Shown one piece after another: positions 7,556 through 15,758 of a stretch of DNA of 31,088 nucleotides. A program made the position numbers and the translations under genes. The first letter of the stretch is position 1. Each line of letters starts with the position of its first letter. The stretch is from NCBI GenBank assembly GCA_958423465.1, contig CATZRD010000029.1, forward strand, positions 1 through 31,088, given 5' to 3'. Origin of the DNA: an uncultured Oscillospiraceae bacterium. Lineage in GTDB: Bacteria > Bacillota > Clostridia > Oscillospirales > Oscillospiraceae. The notes beneath the pieces were generated by a model. The model worked only from the letters and a program-made list of their open reading frames with translations, was not told the DNA's origin and did not search any database.

Positions 7556-9904
7556 TTGAACGGACATGAATTTGGAGTGCTTCTCCGAGCGGGACTGAAG
7601 CGGCACAGGGGAGGACTTTTTGGCATCTTCGTCCTCGTTTTCCTGGTCTCTCTGGCCCTGGGCACCGTCCTCACCGTCTGGCAGAACGCCCAGCGCTATG
7701 TGACCGGGGAGCTGGAGCGTGTGGGCTACGGCCAGGTCACCGCCTGGGTCTCCGGCATGGAGGACCCCCAAGGGCTGATGGACCAGATCGCCGCCTTGAA
7801 CAAGGTGACGGCGGTGGAGAACCAGCAGGTCATCTTCACTAATTACGAGTTTGACGGCCAGGAGTCGGACAGCGAGGGCCAACTCATCGTCTACACCCCC
7901 GGCCGCTACCGTTTCTTCACCGACGACCTCTCCAGCTACCAAAACGAACCTGCCGAGATCGAACCGGGAACCGTCTATGCGTCCCCCTCCATGATCTCCA
8001 TGTTCGGCGTGGAACTGGGGGACAGCATCGACTTTTCCATCGCCCGGGCCGGGGGCACCGCCACCTACACGGTGGCCGGGTTTTATGAGGACCCCATCAT
8101 GGGCAGCTCCATGATCGGCATGAAGGGCTTTTTGATTTCCCAGGCCGACTACGACGAGCAGGCCGCCGTCATCGCAAACGCCGGCATCGACGCCCTGGGC
8201 CGCGCCGGGGCTATGCTCCATATCTCCGGCGACGGCACCCTCACCGCCTCGGAGCTCAACAGCGCCGTCAATGAGGGCACCGACCTGCCGCGCTACACCG
8301 AGTTTGTACACAGTTTTGAGGCCATCCGGGGCTTCATGCTCATCCTCCACAACGCCTTCAGCGGTCTGCTCATCGCCTTTGTGCTGGTGCTGCTGGTCAC
8401 AGTCCTTGTGGCGCTGAGCCACTCCATCGGCAGCACCATCGAGGCCGACTATGTGAACATGGGCATTTTGAAGACCGTGGGCCTCACAAGCATCGATCTG
8501 CGCCGGGTGCAGCTCATGCAGTACGGTGCGGCCATCCTCCCGGCCATGGCCCTGGGCCTTGTGTTGACGCCCCTGGTCAGCGGCGTCGTCTGCGACGCCA
8601 CCCTTACCACCACCGGCCTTATCATCCCCACCGGCATCCCCGTTCTCTCCTGCGCCGGGGCCTTCCTGCTGATGGCCCTGCTGCTGGCAGGCTTCATCAC
8701 CTGGAAAACCGCCAAGATCGGCCACATTACTCCCATGAAAGCCATCCGTGGCGAGACTGTCGGCCCTGCCGGGAGGGTGGGAAAGGTCCCGCCCATCCAA
8801 GGCGGCCGCCTGACGTTGAGCTTGGCCCTTCGCCAACTGCTGACGGCCAAGGGCAAGTATGTCAGCGCGTTCCTGGTGGCCGTGCTGCTGGTGTTCTTCG
8901 CCTCCATGATCGGGCGGATGGACGCCTGGCTGGGGCCGGACGGCAAGGGCATGATGGACGCCTTCAACCCCACCGACCACGACCTTGGTATCCAATGCTT
9001 TGGTGAACTGACAAAGGAGGAGGCGGAAAAGACCGTCCTCAAACACGCCGAGATCACGGAATACTATGTCCTCGCCATGCAGGCTGTGGCGGTCAACGGC
9101 GTGGACTTCACTGCCAACGTCACCGACCAGCCGGAGCGTTTCCACATCATGGAGGGGCGAGCCTGCACAGGCGATAATGAGATCGTCGTGACCGAGTTTA
9201 TCGCCTCCGACTTTGGCGTGGGCGTCGGGGATACCGTCACCGTCTCCTGCGGTGAGAGCAGCGATACCTACACCATCACCGGCATCTACTCCTGTGCCAA
9301 CGACATGGGAGACACCGTGGGGCTGAGCCGGGAGGGGTATCTGAAGATCGGCTGGGACGATCCCCAGATCTGGTGCCACCACTATTTCTTCTCCGACCCC
9401 GGCGTAAAGACCGTGATCGCCCAAGAACTGGAGGAAGCCTACGGCGGCGACGTCCATGTCCACGAAAATACATGGCCCGGGCTGATGGGCATCCTGGCCG
9501 CCATGCGCGCCCTTGTGGCCTTTATGTATGTGATGGTGGTGGCCTTCATCCTGGTAGTCACCGTCATGACGGGCAGTAAAATATTGACCGCTGAGCAGCG
9601 GGACACCGGCATTTACAAGGCCATCGGTTTTTCTGACAGCCGGCTGCGCGTCTCCTTTGCCCTCCGCTTCGGCATGGTGGCGCTCCTTGGCTCCGCCGCA
9701 GGCGTCCTCCTGGCCCATCTGCTCACCGATCCGCTGGTGTCCTCGGTGATGAAACTGGCGGGCATCAGTAACTTCGCGTCCCACCCCACCCTGGGCAGCG
9801 TCCTTCTCCCCGCCGGGGTGGTGACCCTTCTCTTTGTCGTCTTTGCCTGGCTTGCCGCCGGGAAAATTAAGAATACCGACTTGACCCTACTCATCGCGGA
9901 ATAA
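7556..9904 (+). CDS. FtsX-domain ABC transporter permease
   Basis: A 782-residue permease with two FtsX cores in one chain. The first membrane helix is at about 20-42, followed by an extracytoplasmic domain (about 45-260) and three helices (about 268-288, 322-345, 362-385). A linker containing an ITPMKAIRGE motif leads to a second unit: helix at about 430-455, second outer domain, and three helices near the C-terminus. The motif TIEADYVNMGILKTVG (294-309) and its counterpart GIYKAIGFSDS near residues 684-694 are the typical FtsX coupling segments. TTG start with AAGGGGGGAG ribosome site 12 bases after the ATPase gene. It forms a transporter with 6782-7543; two FtsX cores in one polypeptide imply one permease chain per two ATPases. 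Its cargo in this amidase operon is unknown. Confidence 0.88.
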   Translation: MNGHEFGVLLRAGLKRHRGGLFGIFVLVFLVSLALGTVLTVWQNAQRYVTGELERVGYGQVTAWVSGMEDPQGLMDQIAALNKVTAVENQQVIFTNYEFDGQESDSEGQLIVYTPGRYRFFTDDLSSYQNEPAEIEPGTVYASPSMISMFGVELGDSIDFSIARAGGTATYTVAGFYEDPIMGSSMIGMKGFLISQADYDEQAAVIANAGIDALGRAGAMLHISGDGTLTASELNSAVNEGTDLPRYTEFVHSFEAIRGFMLILHNAFSGLLIAFVLVLLVTVLVALSHSIGSTIEADYVNMGILKTVGLTSIDLRRVQLMQYGAAILPAMALGLVLTPLVSGVVCDATLTTTGLIIPTGIPVLSCAGAFLLMALLLAGFITWKTAKIGHITPMKAIRGETVGPAGRVGKVPPIQGGRLTLSLALRQLLTAKGKYVSAFLVAVLLVFFASMIGRMDAWLGPDGKGMMDAFNPTDHDLGIQCFGELTKEEAEKTVLKHAEITEYYVLAMQAVAVNGVDFTANVTDQPERFHIMEGRACTGDNEIVVTEFIASDFGVGVGDTVTVSCGESSDTYTITGIYSCANDMGDTVGLSREGYLKIGWDDPQIWCHHYFFSDPGVKTVIAQELEEAYGGDVHVHENTWPGLMGILAAMRALVAFMYVMVVAFILVVTVMTGSKILTAEQRDTGIYKAIGFSDSRLRVSFALRFGMVALLGSAAGVLLAHLLTDPLVSSVMKLAGISNFASHPTLGSVLLPAGVVTLLFVVFAWLAAGKIKNTDLTLLIAE

Positions 9905-9923
9905 GAAAGGAAAGGTGCTTCAC

Positions 9924-10856
9924 ATGAAAAAGATCAAAAAACTCGCTCCTCTCGTCCTGGCCTTGGCCCTGTGCGTCCCCGGAGCCCACGCCGCCAACGG
10001 CGGTTTCACCGACGTGTCCTCCTCTGCAGACTACGCCGACGCCGTGGAGTGGTGCGTGGAGGAGGGACTGATGAACGGCGTTGGGGATGACAAATTCGAC
10101 CCCAACGGCTCTCTGACCCGCGCCATGCTGGCCACCGTTCTCTACCGGGCCAAGGAGTCGCCCTCCGTCTCCGGCGCGCCTACCTTTACCGACGTCAAGT
10201 CGGGCCAGTGGTACACAAACGGCATCCGCTGGGCGGCCAAGGAGGGCATCCTCCAGGGCTACGGCGACAAGATCTTCGGCGTGGACGACCCCGTGACCCA
10301 GGTGCAGTTGGACGTCATCATCCGCCGCTTCCAGGGCGAGGATCCCACCTGGCCCGGCGATCCCAGGCCCAAGAACGCCACCCGGGCCGAGGTGGCCACC
10401 GCCCTCTATGACGCTCTCGCCAATCAGGAGGGCGTCAGCCGGGAACTCTCCGGCAAGGAACTGAGCGTGCGCTTTGGCGACAGCGACGACTTCACCCTGT
10501 ATCTCTACGACAACACCACCGCTGATGACATCGCCCGCCATGTGGGCACCTCCGCCTGGAACCTGCCCATTTACCACTTTGACGACTATGATAACTGGGA
10601 GAAATTTCAGTATTACGACGTCAACCGCCGTTACAAGATCACCGACCTCCATGAGTCCATCACCTCGGAAAAGGGAGGGGAGGTCTATTACTCCCATCCC
10701 AACCGTATCATCCTGTTCTATCAGGACGCCGAGATCCCCGCCGAATACACCCCCGTGGGCTACATCCCCTTCTCCCAGGACCTGGTGGACGCCGTGGAGG
10801 ATAACCCGGTGGTGGAGGGCTGGGGCAACAAGATGGTCCGCATCAGCAAACAGTGA
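9924..10856 (+). CDS. Secreted SLH plus cyclophilin-like domain protein
   Basis: A 310-residue exported protein with a Sec signal peptide cleaved near AHA/A (residue 23-24). Two SLH modules (about 27-79 and 88-137) with a partial third (about 150-168) should attach it to the cell wall. The C-terminal domain (about 178-310) resembles the bacterial cyclophilin-like fold: LYLYDNTTADDIARHV, then LPIYHFDDY, then GEVYYSHPNRIILFY. A close relative of this C-terminal domain is the lipoprotein at 10963-11541. The SLH part nearly repeats that of the amidase at 3933-5408. ATG at 9924 was chosen over an upstream GTG at 9915 because AAAGG lies 8 bases before it. Role unknown: a surface-displayed ligand-binding or scaffold protein is plausible. 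Confidence 0.75.
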   Translation: MKKIKKLAPLVLALALCVPGAHAANGGFTDVSSSADYADAVEWCVEEGLMNGVGDDKFDPNGSLTRAMLATVLYRAKESPSVSGAPTFTDVKSGQWYTNGIRWAAKEGILQGYGDKIFGVDDPVTQVQLDVIIRRFQGEDPTWPGDPRPKNATRAEVATALYDALANQEGVSRELSGKELSVRFGDSDDFTLYLYDNTTADDIARHVGTSAWNLPIYHFDDYDNWEKFQYYDVNRRYKITDLHESITSEKGGEVYYSHPNRIILFYQDAEIPAEYTPVGYIPFSQDLVDAVEDNPVVEGWGNKMVRISKQ

Positions 10857-10889
10857 TTTCATGCCTTTTGGCTATACCTTGGCATGAAA
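10857..10889 (+). terminator. Weak hairpin after the SLH/cyclophilin-like gene
   Basis: A 9-bp inverted repeat (10857-10865 and 10881-10889) starting directly after the stop codon, with a 15-base loop and no clear T-run. It may attenuate read-through into the downstream amino acid transporter genes rather than stop it fully. Confidence 0.4.
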
Positions 10890-10898
10890 TATAAGCAT

Positions 10899-10927
10899 TT
10901 GATATATGACGCGTCCCAGTTTACAAT
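10899..10927 (+). promoter_or_regulatory. Internal sigma-A promoter of the transporter half
   Basis: TTGATA (10899-10904), 17-base spacer, TACAAT (10922-10927), 36 bases before the lipoprotein start. The surrounding 15 bases (10896-10910) match the -35 region of the promoter at 2189 at 13 of 15 positions, suggesting shared regulation. Confidence 0.7.
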
Positions 10928-10962
10928 AGCAGTATCCCAGAGTGAAAAGGAGCGATCCCGCT

Positions 10963-11541
10963 ATGCGTAAAAGGATAACTCTCGCCCTCGCCGCGGCGTT
11001 GATGCTGACTCTGACCGCCTGCGGCGGCGGTGAGGAGCAAAGCACTCCCACGCCGGAGGTCCCCACCCCTGCGGCCAGCAACGTCCAGACCAGCGGCGTT
11101 CAGCCCAGCGAAGCCCCCCAGGAGGATACGGAAGTGGAGCAGTTGTATGCCCGCTTCGGCGGCGGGGAGGCGTATCCCCTTGAGCTGGAGGAGAACCAGA
11201 CCGCCAAGGACATCGCCCGCCACGTGGGCACCGCTGACTGGAACCTGCCCATCTACCACTATGACGACTTCGAGGACAGCGACGTCATGCAGTATTATGA
11301 CATTCCCAGCCGGTATGAGATCACCAATTTGAGCGAGACCGTCACTGAGGAAAAGGCCGGGGAGGTCTATTACTCGGAACCCAACCGGATCATCCTCTTT
11401 TACGCGGACGCCGCAGTGGAGGGCGAGTACACCCTGGTGGGCCGCTTCGATGCCACGGAGGAGTTCGTGGACGCCGTGGTGAACAACCCCGTGGTGGAAG
11501 GCTGGGGCAATAAGCTCATCAGCATCAGCGCCAGCGAGTGA
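10963..11541 (+). CDS. Cyclophilin-like domain lipoprotein
   Basis: A 192-residue lipoprotein: signal peptide with lipobox LTAC, mature Cys at residue 20, then a Gly/Pro/Ser-rich linker to about residue 55, then one cyclophilin-like domain. That domain is paralogous to the C-terminal domain of the preceding SLH protein (shared DIARHVGT, WNLPIYH, GEVYYS, PNRIILFY and NPVVEGWGNK). It is therefore an anchored version of the same module without SLH domains. ATG at 10963 has AAAAGGAG 8-15 bases upstream; an earlier in-frame GTG at 10942 is less likely because it would put charged residues before the signal. It is the first gene after the internal promoter and precedes the amino acid ABC transporter by 9 bases. 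Function unknown; an accessory binding protein is possible. Confidence 0.75.
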   Translation: MRKRITLALAAALMLTLTACGGGEEQSTPTPEVPTPAASNVQTSGVQPSEAPQEDTEVEQLYARFGGGEAYPLELEENQTAKDIARHVGTADWNLPIYHYDDFEDSDVMQYYDIPSRYEITNLSETVTEEKAGEVYYSEPNRIILFYADAAVEGEYTLVGRFDATEEFVDAVVNNPVVEGWGNKLISISASE

Positions 11542-11550
11542 GGGACCGCC

Positions 11551-12219
11551 ATGACACAGCGCATTTTGGAAATTCTGGCCCAGGGGTTGACCCGCATCCT
11601 CATCCCCGGCCTGACCATGACCATCCCCATGACCATACTGGCCTTTACGCTCTCCATGGCCGTGGCTCTTGCCATCGCCCTGGCCCAGTTCGCCAGGTTC
11701 CCGGTATTGACCCAATTCTCACGGTTTTACATCTGGGTCTTCCGGGGAACGCCGTTGCTGGTCCAGCTCTTCATCATCTACTACGGCCTTGGCCAGTTTG
11801 GGCTGAAGCTCCCCGCCTTCGTGGCCGGAGTCATTGCCCTGGGGCTCAATGAGGGGGCCTACTGCGCCGAGACGGTGCGGGCGGCGCTGGAGTCCGTCCC
11901 GGTGGGCCAGCTGGAGGCAGGGGAGTGCGTGGGGCTGACCTGGTGGCAGACCGTCCGCCGCATCGTCCTGCCCCAGGCCATGCGCACGGCCTTCCCGCCC
12001 CTGGGCAACAGCTTGATCGCCATGCTGAAGGACACTTCTCTTGTGAGCAACATCACCGTGGCCGAGATGTTCGTGGCCGCCCAGCGGATGGTGAGCTTTT
12101 ACTATGAGCCCTTCGCCATTTATTTAGAGGTGGGCGTTTTCTACCTCATCTTCTCCACCGTCATCAGCCGGTTGGAGCGGTGGGGCGAGAAGAAGCTCAA
12201 CGCCTATGAGTACAAATAA
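11551..12219 (+). CDS. Polar amino acid ABC transporter permease
   Basis: A 222-residue permease of the His/Glu/Gln/Arg/opine family (HisM/GlnP type). The motif FRGTPLLVQLFIIYYGL (64-80) is the family signature near the N-terminus and the cytoplasmic EAA loop is at about 113-142 (QLEAGECVGLTWWQTV). Five hydrophobic helices fit the family. It lies between the lipoprotein and the ATPase gene (12 bases apart). One permease gene, one ATPase and one binding protein make a complete importer, with the permease as a homodimer. Confidence 0.9.
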   Translation: MTQRILEILAQGLTRILIPGLTMTIPMTILAFTLSMAVALAIALAQFARFPVLTQFSRFYIWVFRGTPLLVQLFIIYYGLGQFGLKLPAFVAGVIALGLNEGAYCAETVRAALESVPVGQLEAGECVGLTWWQTVRRIVLPQAMRTAFPPLGNSLIAMLKDTSLVSNITVAEMFVAAQRMVSFYYEPFAIYLEVGVFYLIFSTVISRLERWGEKKLNAYEYK

Positions 12220-12231
12220 GGGGGCGGTAGG

Positions 12232-12984
12232 GTGCTGACCATCAAAAACCTGAAGAAGTCCTTCGGCGAACAGGAGATCCTGAAGGGCATCGACCTGACC
12301 GTGGAAAAGGGGGACGTGGTTGCCATCCTCGGCCCCAGCGGGGCGGGGAAGACCACCCTCCTGCGCTGTATCAACTTTCTGGAGACCGCCGACAGCGGGG
12401 AGATGACCTTTGACGGCGTCTCCTACGACCTGGGGAGCATGACAAAGCGGGACGTCCTGGCCCTGCGGCAGAAGACAGGGTTTGTGTTCCAGAGCTACAA
12501 CCTGTTCCGCAACAAGACCGCCCTCCAGAACGTCACCGAGGGGCTGATCACCGCCCGGAAAATGCCCCGGCAGGAGGCCGAGGACATCGGCATGAGGATG
12601 CTGGAGCGGGTGGGCCTTTCGGATAAGGCAGGGTCCTACCCCAGCCAGCTCTCCGGCGGCCAGCAGCAGCGGGTGGCTATCGCCAGGGCCATGGCCGCGG
12701 AGCCGGAGATCATCTACTTTGACGAGCCCACCTCCGCCCTGGACCCGGAGCTCACCGGGGAGGTGCTGGGGGTCATGCGGGACCTGGCCCGGAGCGGCAT
12801 GACCATGCTGGTGGTCACCCACGAGCTGGGCTTTGCCAAAAACGCCGCCAACAAGGTGGTGTTCATGGAGAAGGGCGTGGTGCTGGAAGCCGCCTCCGCC
12901 CAGACTTTCTTTGCCCAGCCCAAGACCGACCGGGCCAAGGAGTTTTTGCGGCTTCTCGATCAAGATGAAAAGGAGAATGACTGA
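12232..12984 (+). CDS. Polar amino acid ABC transporter ATPase
   Basis: A 250-residue ATPase of the GlnQ/HisP type. Walker A GPSGAGKTT (34-42), Q-loop Gln87, signature LSGGQQQR (140-147), Walker B IIYFDEP (160-166), D-loop and switch His197 are intact. GTG start with a GGGGGCGGTAGG ribosome site. The stop overlaps the start of the binding-protein gene (TGATG), implying tight co-translation. It energises amino acid uptake with 11551-12219 and 12984-13778. Confidence 0.92.
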   Translation: MLTIKNLKKSFGEQEILKGIDLTVEKGDVVAILGPSGAGKTTLLRCINFLETADSGEMTFDGVSYDLGSMTKRDVLALRQKTGFVFQSYNLFRNKTALQNVTEGLITARKMPRQEAEDIGMRMLERVGLSDKAGSYPSQLSGGQQQRVAIARAMAAEPEIIYFDEPTSALDPELTGEVLGVMRDLARSGMTMLVVTHELGFAKNAANKVVFMEKGVVLEAASAQTFFAQPKTDRAKEFLRLLDQDEKEND

Positions 12985-13778
12985 TGAAAAAGCTGATCTC
13001 TGTCCTGACCCTCACTGCCCTGACCCTCTGCCTGCTCACTTCCTGCGGCGGGGGAACCAAGGATGACCTGCTCTCCGCCGTGAAGGAGAAGGGGGAGCTG
13101 GTTATCGCCACCGAGGGCACCTGGGCGCCCTGGACCTACCATGACGAGACGGACACCCTGGTGGGCTTTGACATCGAGGTGGCCCAGGCCGTGTGCGAAA
13201 AGCTGGGGGTCAAGGCTACCTTTGTGGAGGGGGAGTGGGACAGCCTTCTGATGGGGCTGGAGAGCGGGATGTACGACACCATGGCCAACGGCGTCAACGT
13301 CACCCCCGACCGCAGCGAGAAGTTCGACTTCTCCGGTGCCTACGCCTATTCCCGCACCGCCCTGATGGTCCGCGCCGACGACGACCGCATCCAGTCCTTT
13401 GAGGATTTGGAGGGCATGACCACCGCCAACACCATCTCCTCCACCTACGCCGCCGTGGCCGAGAGCTACGGGGCCAAAGTCACCGGCGTGGACGACCTGA
13501 ACCAGACCATCGAGTTGCTGCTCCAGGGCCGCATCGACGCCACCCTGAACGACGAGGTCACCTATCTGGACTACACCTCCCAGCACCCCGACGCCAACAT
13601 CAAGGTGGCGGCGTACAGCGAGGAGGCCGACGTTATCGCCCTGCCGCTGCGCAAGGGAGAGGAGACCGAGACCCTCCGCTCCGAGATCGACAAGGCCCTC
13701 GGGGAGCTGCGGGAGGACGGCGTTTTGAGCGAGTTATCCGTCAAGTATTTCGGCGTGGATCTCACCAAGGGGGAATAA
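12984..13778 (+). CDS. Amino acid ABC transporter substrate-binding lipoprotein
   Basis: A 264-residue family 3 periplasmic-binding-type protein with lipobox LTSC (Cys21). The N-terminal lobe contains LVIATEGTWAPWTY and VGFDIEVAQAVCEKLG; the signature GVNVTPDRSEKFDFS contains the arginine that in this family binds the substrate alpha-carboxylate. The C-terminal lobe has the DLNQTIELLLQGRIDATLND segment. Length and domain order are normal. It delivers a polar amino acid to the neighbouring permease/ATPase; which one cannot be told. In this cluster it could capture an amino acid freed by the surface amidases (inference). Confidence 0.92.
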   Translation: MKKLISVLTLTALTLCLLTSCGGGTKDDLLSAVKEKGELVIATEGTWAPWTYHDETDTLVGFDIEVAQAVCEKLGVKATFVEGEWDSLLMGLESGMYDTMANGVNVTPDRSEKFDFSGAYAYSRTALMVRADDDRIQSFEDLEGMTTANTISSTYAAVAESYGAKVTGVDDLNQTIELLLQGRIDATLNDEVTYLDYTSQHPDANIKVAAYSEEADVIALPLRKGEETETLRSEIDKALGELREDGVLSELSVKYFGVDLTKGE

Positions 13779-13782
13779 GGCC

Positions 13783-14016
13783 GTGAAGCTCAGCGTAGAC
13801 GCCATCGCGCAAAATCTCCGGGACGCCGGGTGCCCGGAGGAGTTTATCAAACGGTTTCTCGCCTGCCTGCCCCACGGTACCCCCGCGGAGCAGGAGCGGA
13901 TGCTGGAACAGGAGCGACGCTGCATTTTGGAGAAGGTCCACGACGAGCAAAAGCGGCTGGACTGCTTTGACTATCTGCGCTACGCGCTGAAAAAGGAACA
14001 GGAGGGAACGACATGA
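13783..14016 (+). CDS. Small helical protein of unknown function
   Basis: A 77-residue cytosolic protein without signal peptide or membrane segment, predicted to be mostly helical and rich in charged residues, with four cysteines at residues 17, 28, 47 and 61. GTG start 4 bases after the binding-protein stop with an AAGGGGGAATAAGG ribosome site; the stop overlaps the hydrolase start (ATGA). The tight packing on both sides supports a real gene co-translated with its neighbours. The family is not recognised with certainty. No function is assigned. Confidence 0.7.
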   Translation: MKLSVDAIAQNLRDAGCPEEFIKRFLACLPHGTPAEQERMLEQERRCILEKVHDEQKRLDCFDYLRYALKKEQEGTT

Positions 14017-14957
14017 GTAACTATATCGCCAAGTTGAGCGACAAGGTGGAGCGCACCCACGTGCGCTACAACAACCGTTACGGCCTTGCCCTGGCGGGGG
14101 ATCTCTACACAGCCAAGGATTTGGACAAGAGCCAAAAGCATCCCGCCCTTATCGTGGGTGCGCCCTACGGCGGAGTGAAGGAGCAGGGCCCCTGCGTGTA
14201 TGCCAACGAGTTGGCCCAGCGGGGATTTGTGGTGCTGACCTTCGATCCCTGCTATATGGGGGAGAGCGGCGGCGAGCCCCGGCATGTGTCCTCTCCCGAG
14301 CTGTTCACCGAGAACTTCAGCGCCGGGGTGGATTTCCTGGGTCTCCAAAACTTTGTAGATCGGGAAAAGATCGGCGTCATCGGCATCTGCGGCAGCGGCG
14401 GCTTTGCCCTAAGCGCCGCCCAAATGGACACCCGCATCAAGGCGGTGGCCACGGCTTCCATGTACGACATGACCGCCGCCGCCCGGCTGGGGCTGGACAG
14501 CAAGGAGGCCGTCTACGCCGCCAAGGAGGCCCTCTGCCGTCAGCGGTGGGTGGACACGGAGAAGGGCTATCCCGAATATGTCCCCGGCTTCCCCGAGGAG
14601 CCTTTTGATGAGGTCCCCGCCGGAGTGCCCGAGCCGGGAGCCGAGTGGCTTCGCTTCTACGCGGTCAAGCGGGGGCATCACCCCAACGCCCGGGGCGGTT
14701 TTACCACCACCAGCGATCTGCCCTTCCTCAACTTCCGGCTGCTGGACTATATCGACGAGATCTCTCCCCGGCCCATTCTGTTCATCGTGGGCGACCGGGC
14801 ACATTCCAAGTTTTTCAGCGAGAACGCCTACGCCGCCGCGGCGCAGCCCAAAGAGCTCTATGTGGTGGACGACGCCGAGCATATCGACCTCTATGACCGC
14901 ACGGACCGTATCCCCTTCGATAAACTGGAGGCTTTCTTCCGGGAAAACCTGCGTTGA
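14013..14957 (+). CDS. Alpha/beta hydrolase, dienelactone hydrolase-like
   Basis: A 314-residue cytosolic alpha/beta hydrolase resembling the YcjY/dienelactone hydrolase group. The nucleophile elbow IGICGSGGF (123-131) puts Cys126 in the small-x-nucleophile-x-small position; in many YcjY-like proteins the same place reads GICGWGG, so Cys126 rather than Ser128 is the likely nucleophile. Asp261 (IVGDRAHS) and His290 (DDAEHIDLY) fit as acid and base. The oxyanion-side segment GAPYGGVKEQ (49-58) is present. The start overlaps the stop of the preceding small gene. Such enzymes cleave esters, lactones or thioesters; together with the CMD-cupin and AKR genes it may form a small catabolic unit for the product of the amidases (inference). 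Confidence 0.8.
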   Translation: MSNYIAKLSDKVERTHVRYNNRYGLALAGDLYTAKDLDKSQKHPALIVGAPYGGVKEQGPCVYANELAQRGFVVLTFDPCYMGESGGEPRHVSSPELFTENFSAGVDFLGLQNFVDREKIGVIGICGSGGFALSAAQMDTRIKAVATASMYDMTAAARLGLDSKEAVYAAKEALCRQRWVDTEKGYPEYVPGFPEEPFDEVPAGVPEPGAEWLRFYAVKRGHHPNARGGFTTTSDLPFLNFRLLDYIDEISPRPILFIVGDRAHSKFFSENAYAAAAQPKELYVVDDAEHIDLYDRTDRIPFDKLEAFFRENLR

Positions 14958-14990
14958 GAAAAACATCTTCTATCTTGGAGGTTAAGCAAT

Positions 14991-15743
14991 ATGGCGGTAA
15001 AACAGACAGCAGGCCGGGACTCCCTGGGGGAGTTTGCCCCGGAGTTTGCCCACTATAACGACGACGTTTTGTTCGGGGAGAACTGGAACAACGCCGACAT
15101 CTCCCACAAGACCCGGTGTATCATCACCGTGGTGGCCCTGATGGCCTCCGGCGTGACGGACTCCTCCCTGAAATACCACCTGGAAAACGCGAAAAAGGCA
15201 GGGGTGACCAGGGCGGAGATCGCCGCGGTCATCACCCATGTGGCCTTTTACGCCGGCTGGCCCAAGGGCTGGGCGGTGTTCAACATGGCCAAGGAGGTGT
15301 GGGCGGAGGACGCGCCCACCGGGGACGCCAAAGCCGCCCACGCCGCCGAAATGGTGTTCCCCATCGGTGCGCCCAACGACGGCTTTGCCCAATACTTTGT
15401 CGGCCAGAGCTACCTGGCGCCTCTGTCCACCAGCCAGGTGGGCATCTTCAACGTCACCTTTGAGCCGGGCTGCCGGAACAACTGGCATATCCACCACGCC
15501 AGGAGCGGCGGCGGGCAGATCCTGATCTGCGTGGCCGGCCGGGGCTGGTATCAGGAGTGGGGCAAACCCGCACAGGCCCTCCATCCCGGCGATGTGGTCA
15601 ATATCCCCGCCGGGGTCAAGCATTGGCACGGCGCGGCGGCGGACAGCTGGTTCTCCCATCTGGCGGTGGAGGTACCCGGTGAGGAAACGTCCAACGAGTG
15701 GTGTGAGCTGGTGGACGATGAGACCTACGGCAAGCTGGGTTAA
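14991..15743 (+). CDS. Carboxymuconolactone decarboxylase-cupin fusion
   Basis: A 250-residue fusion. Residues 15-105 are a carboxymuconolactone decarboxylase (CMD/AhpD-like) domain with KTRCIITVVALMA and GVTRAEIAAVITHVAFYAGWPKG. The AhpD CxxC redox pair is absent, so it is not an AhpD-type peroxidase. Residues 140-235 are a cupin with metal-ligand candidates His166/His168 in NNWHIHHA and His211/His213 in GVKHWHGA. This fusion is a known arrangement in anaerobes, usually beside reductases. Start ATG with TTGGAGGTT ribosome site. It sits between the hydrolase and the AKR genes, which suggests that the three enzymes act in sequence. Reaction unknown. Confidence 0.85.
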   Translation: MAVKQTAGRDSLGEFAPEFAHYNDDVLFGENWNNADISHKTRCIITVVALMASGVTDSSLKYHLENAKKAGVTRAEIAAVITHVAFYAGWPKGWAVFNMAKEVWAEDAPTGDAKAAHAAEMVFPIGAPNDGFAQYFVGQSYLAPLSTSQVGIFNVTFEPGCRNNWHIHHARSGGGQILICVAGRGWYQEWGKPAQALHPGDVVNIPAGVKHWHGAAADSWFSHLAVEVPGEETSNEWCELVDDETYGKLG

Positions 15744-15758
15744 AAGAGGGGAGAGAGC

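Noticed and set aside
6677..9784. A 1035-codon open frame on the minus strand
   Set aside because: It runs antisense through the ABC ATPase and FtsX permease genes, both with clear motifs. Its His/Gly/Gln/Asp-rich product has no domain; long antisense frames are expected with GC-rich third positions.
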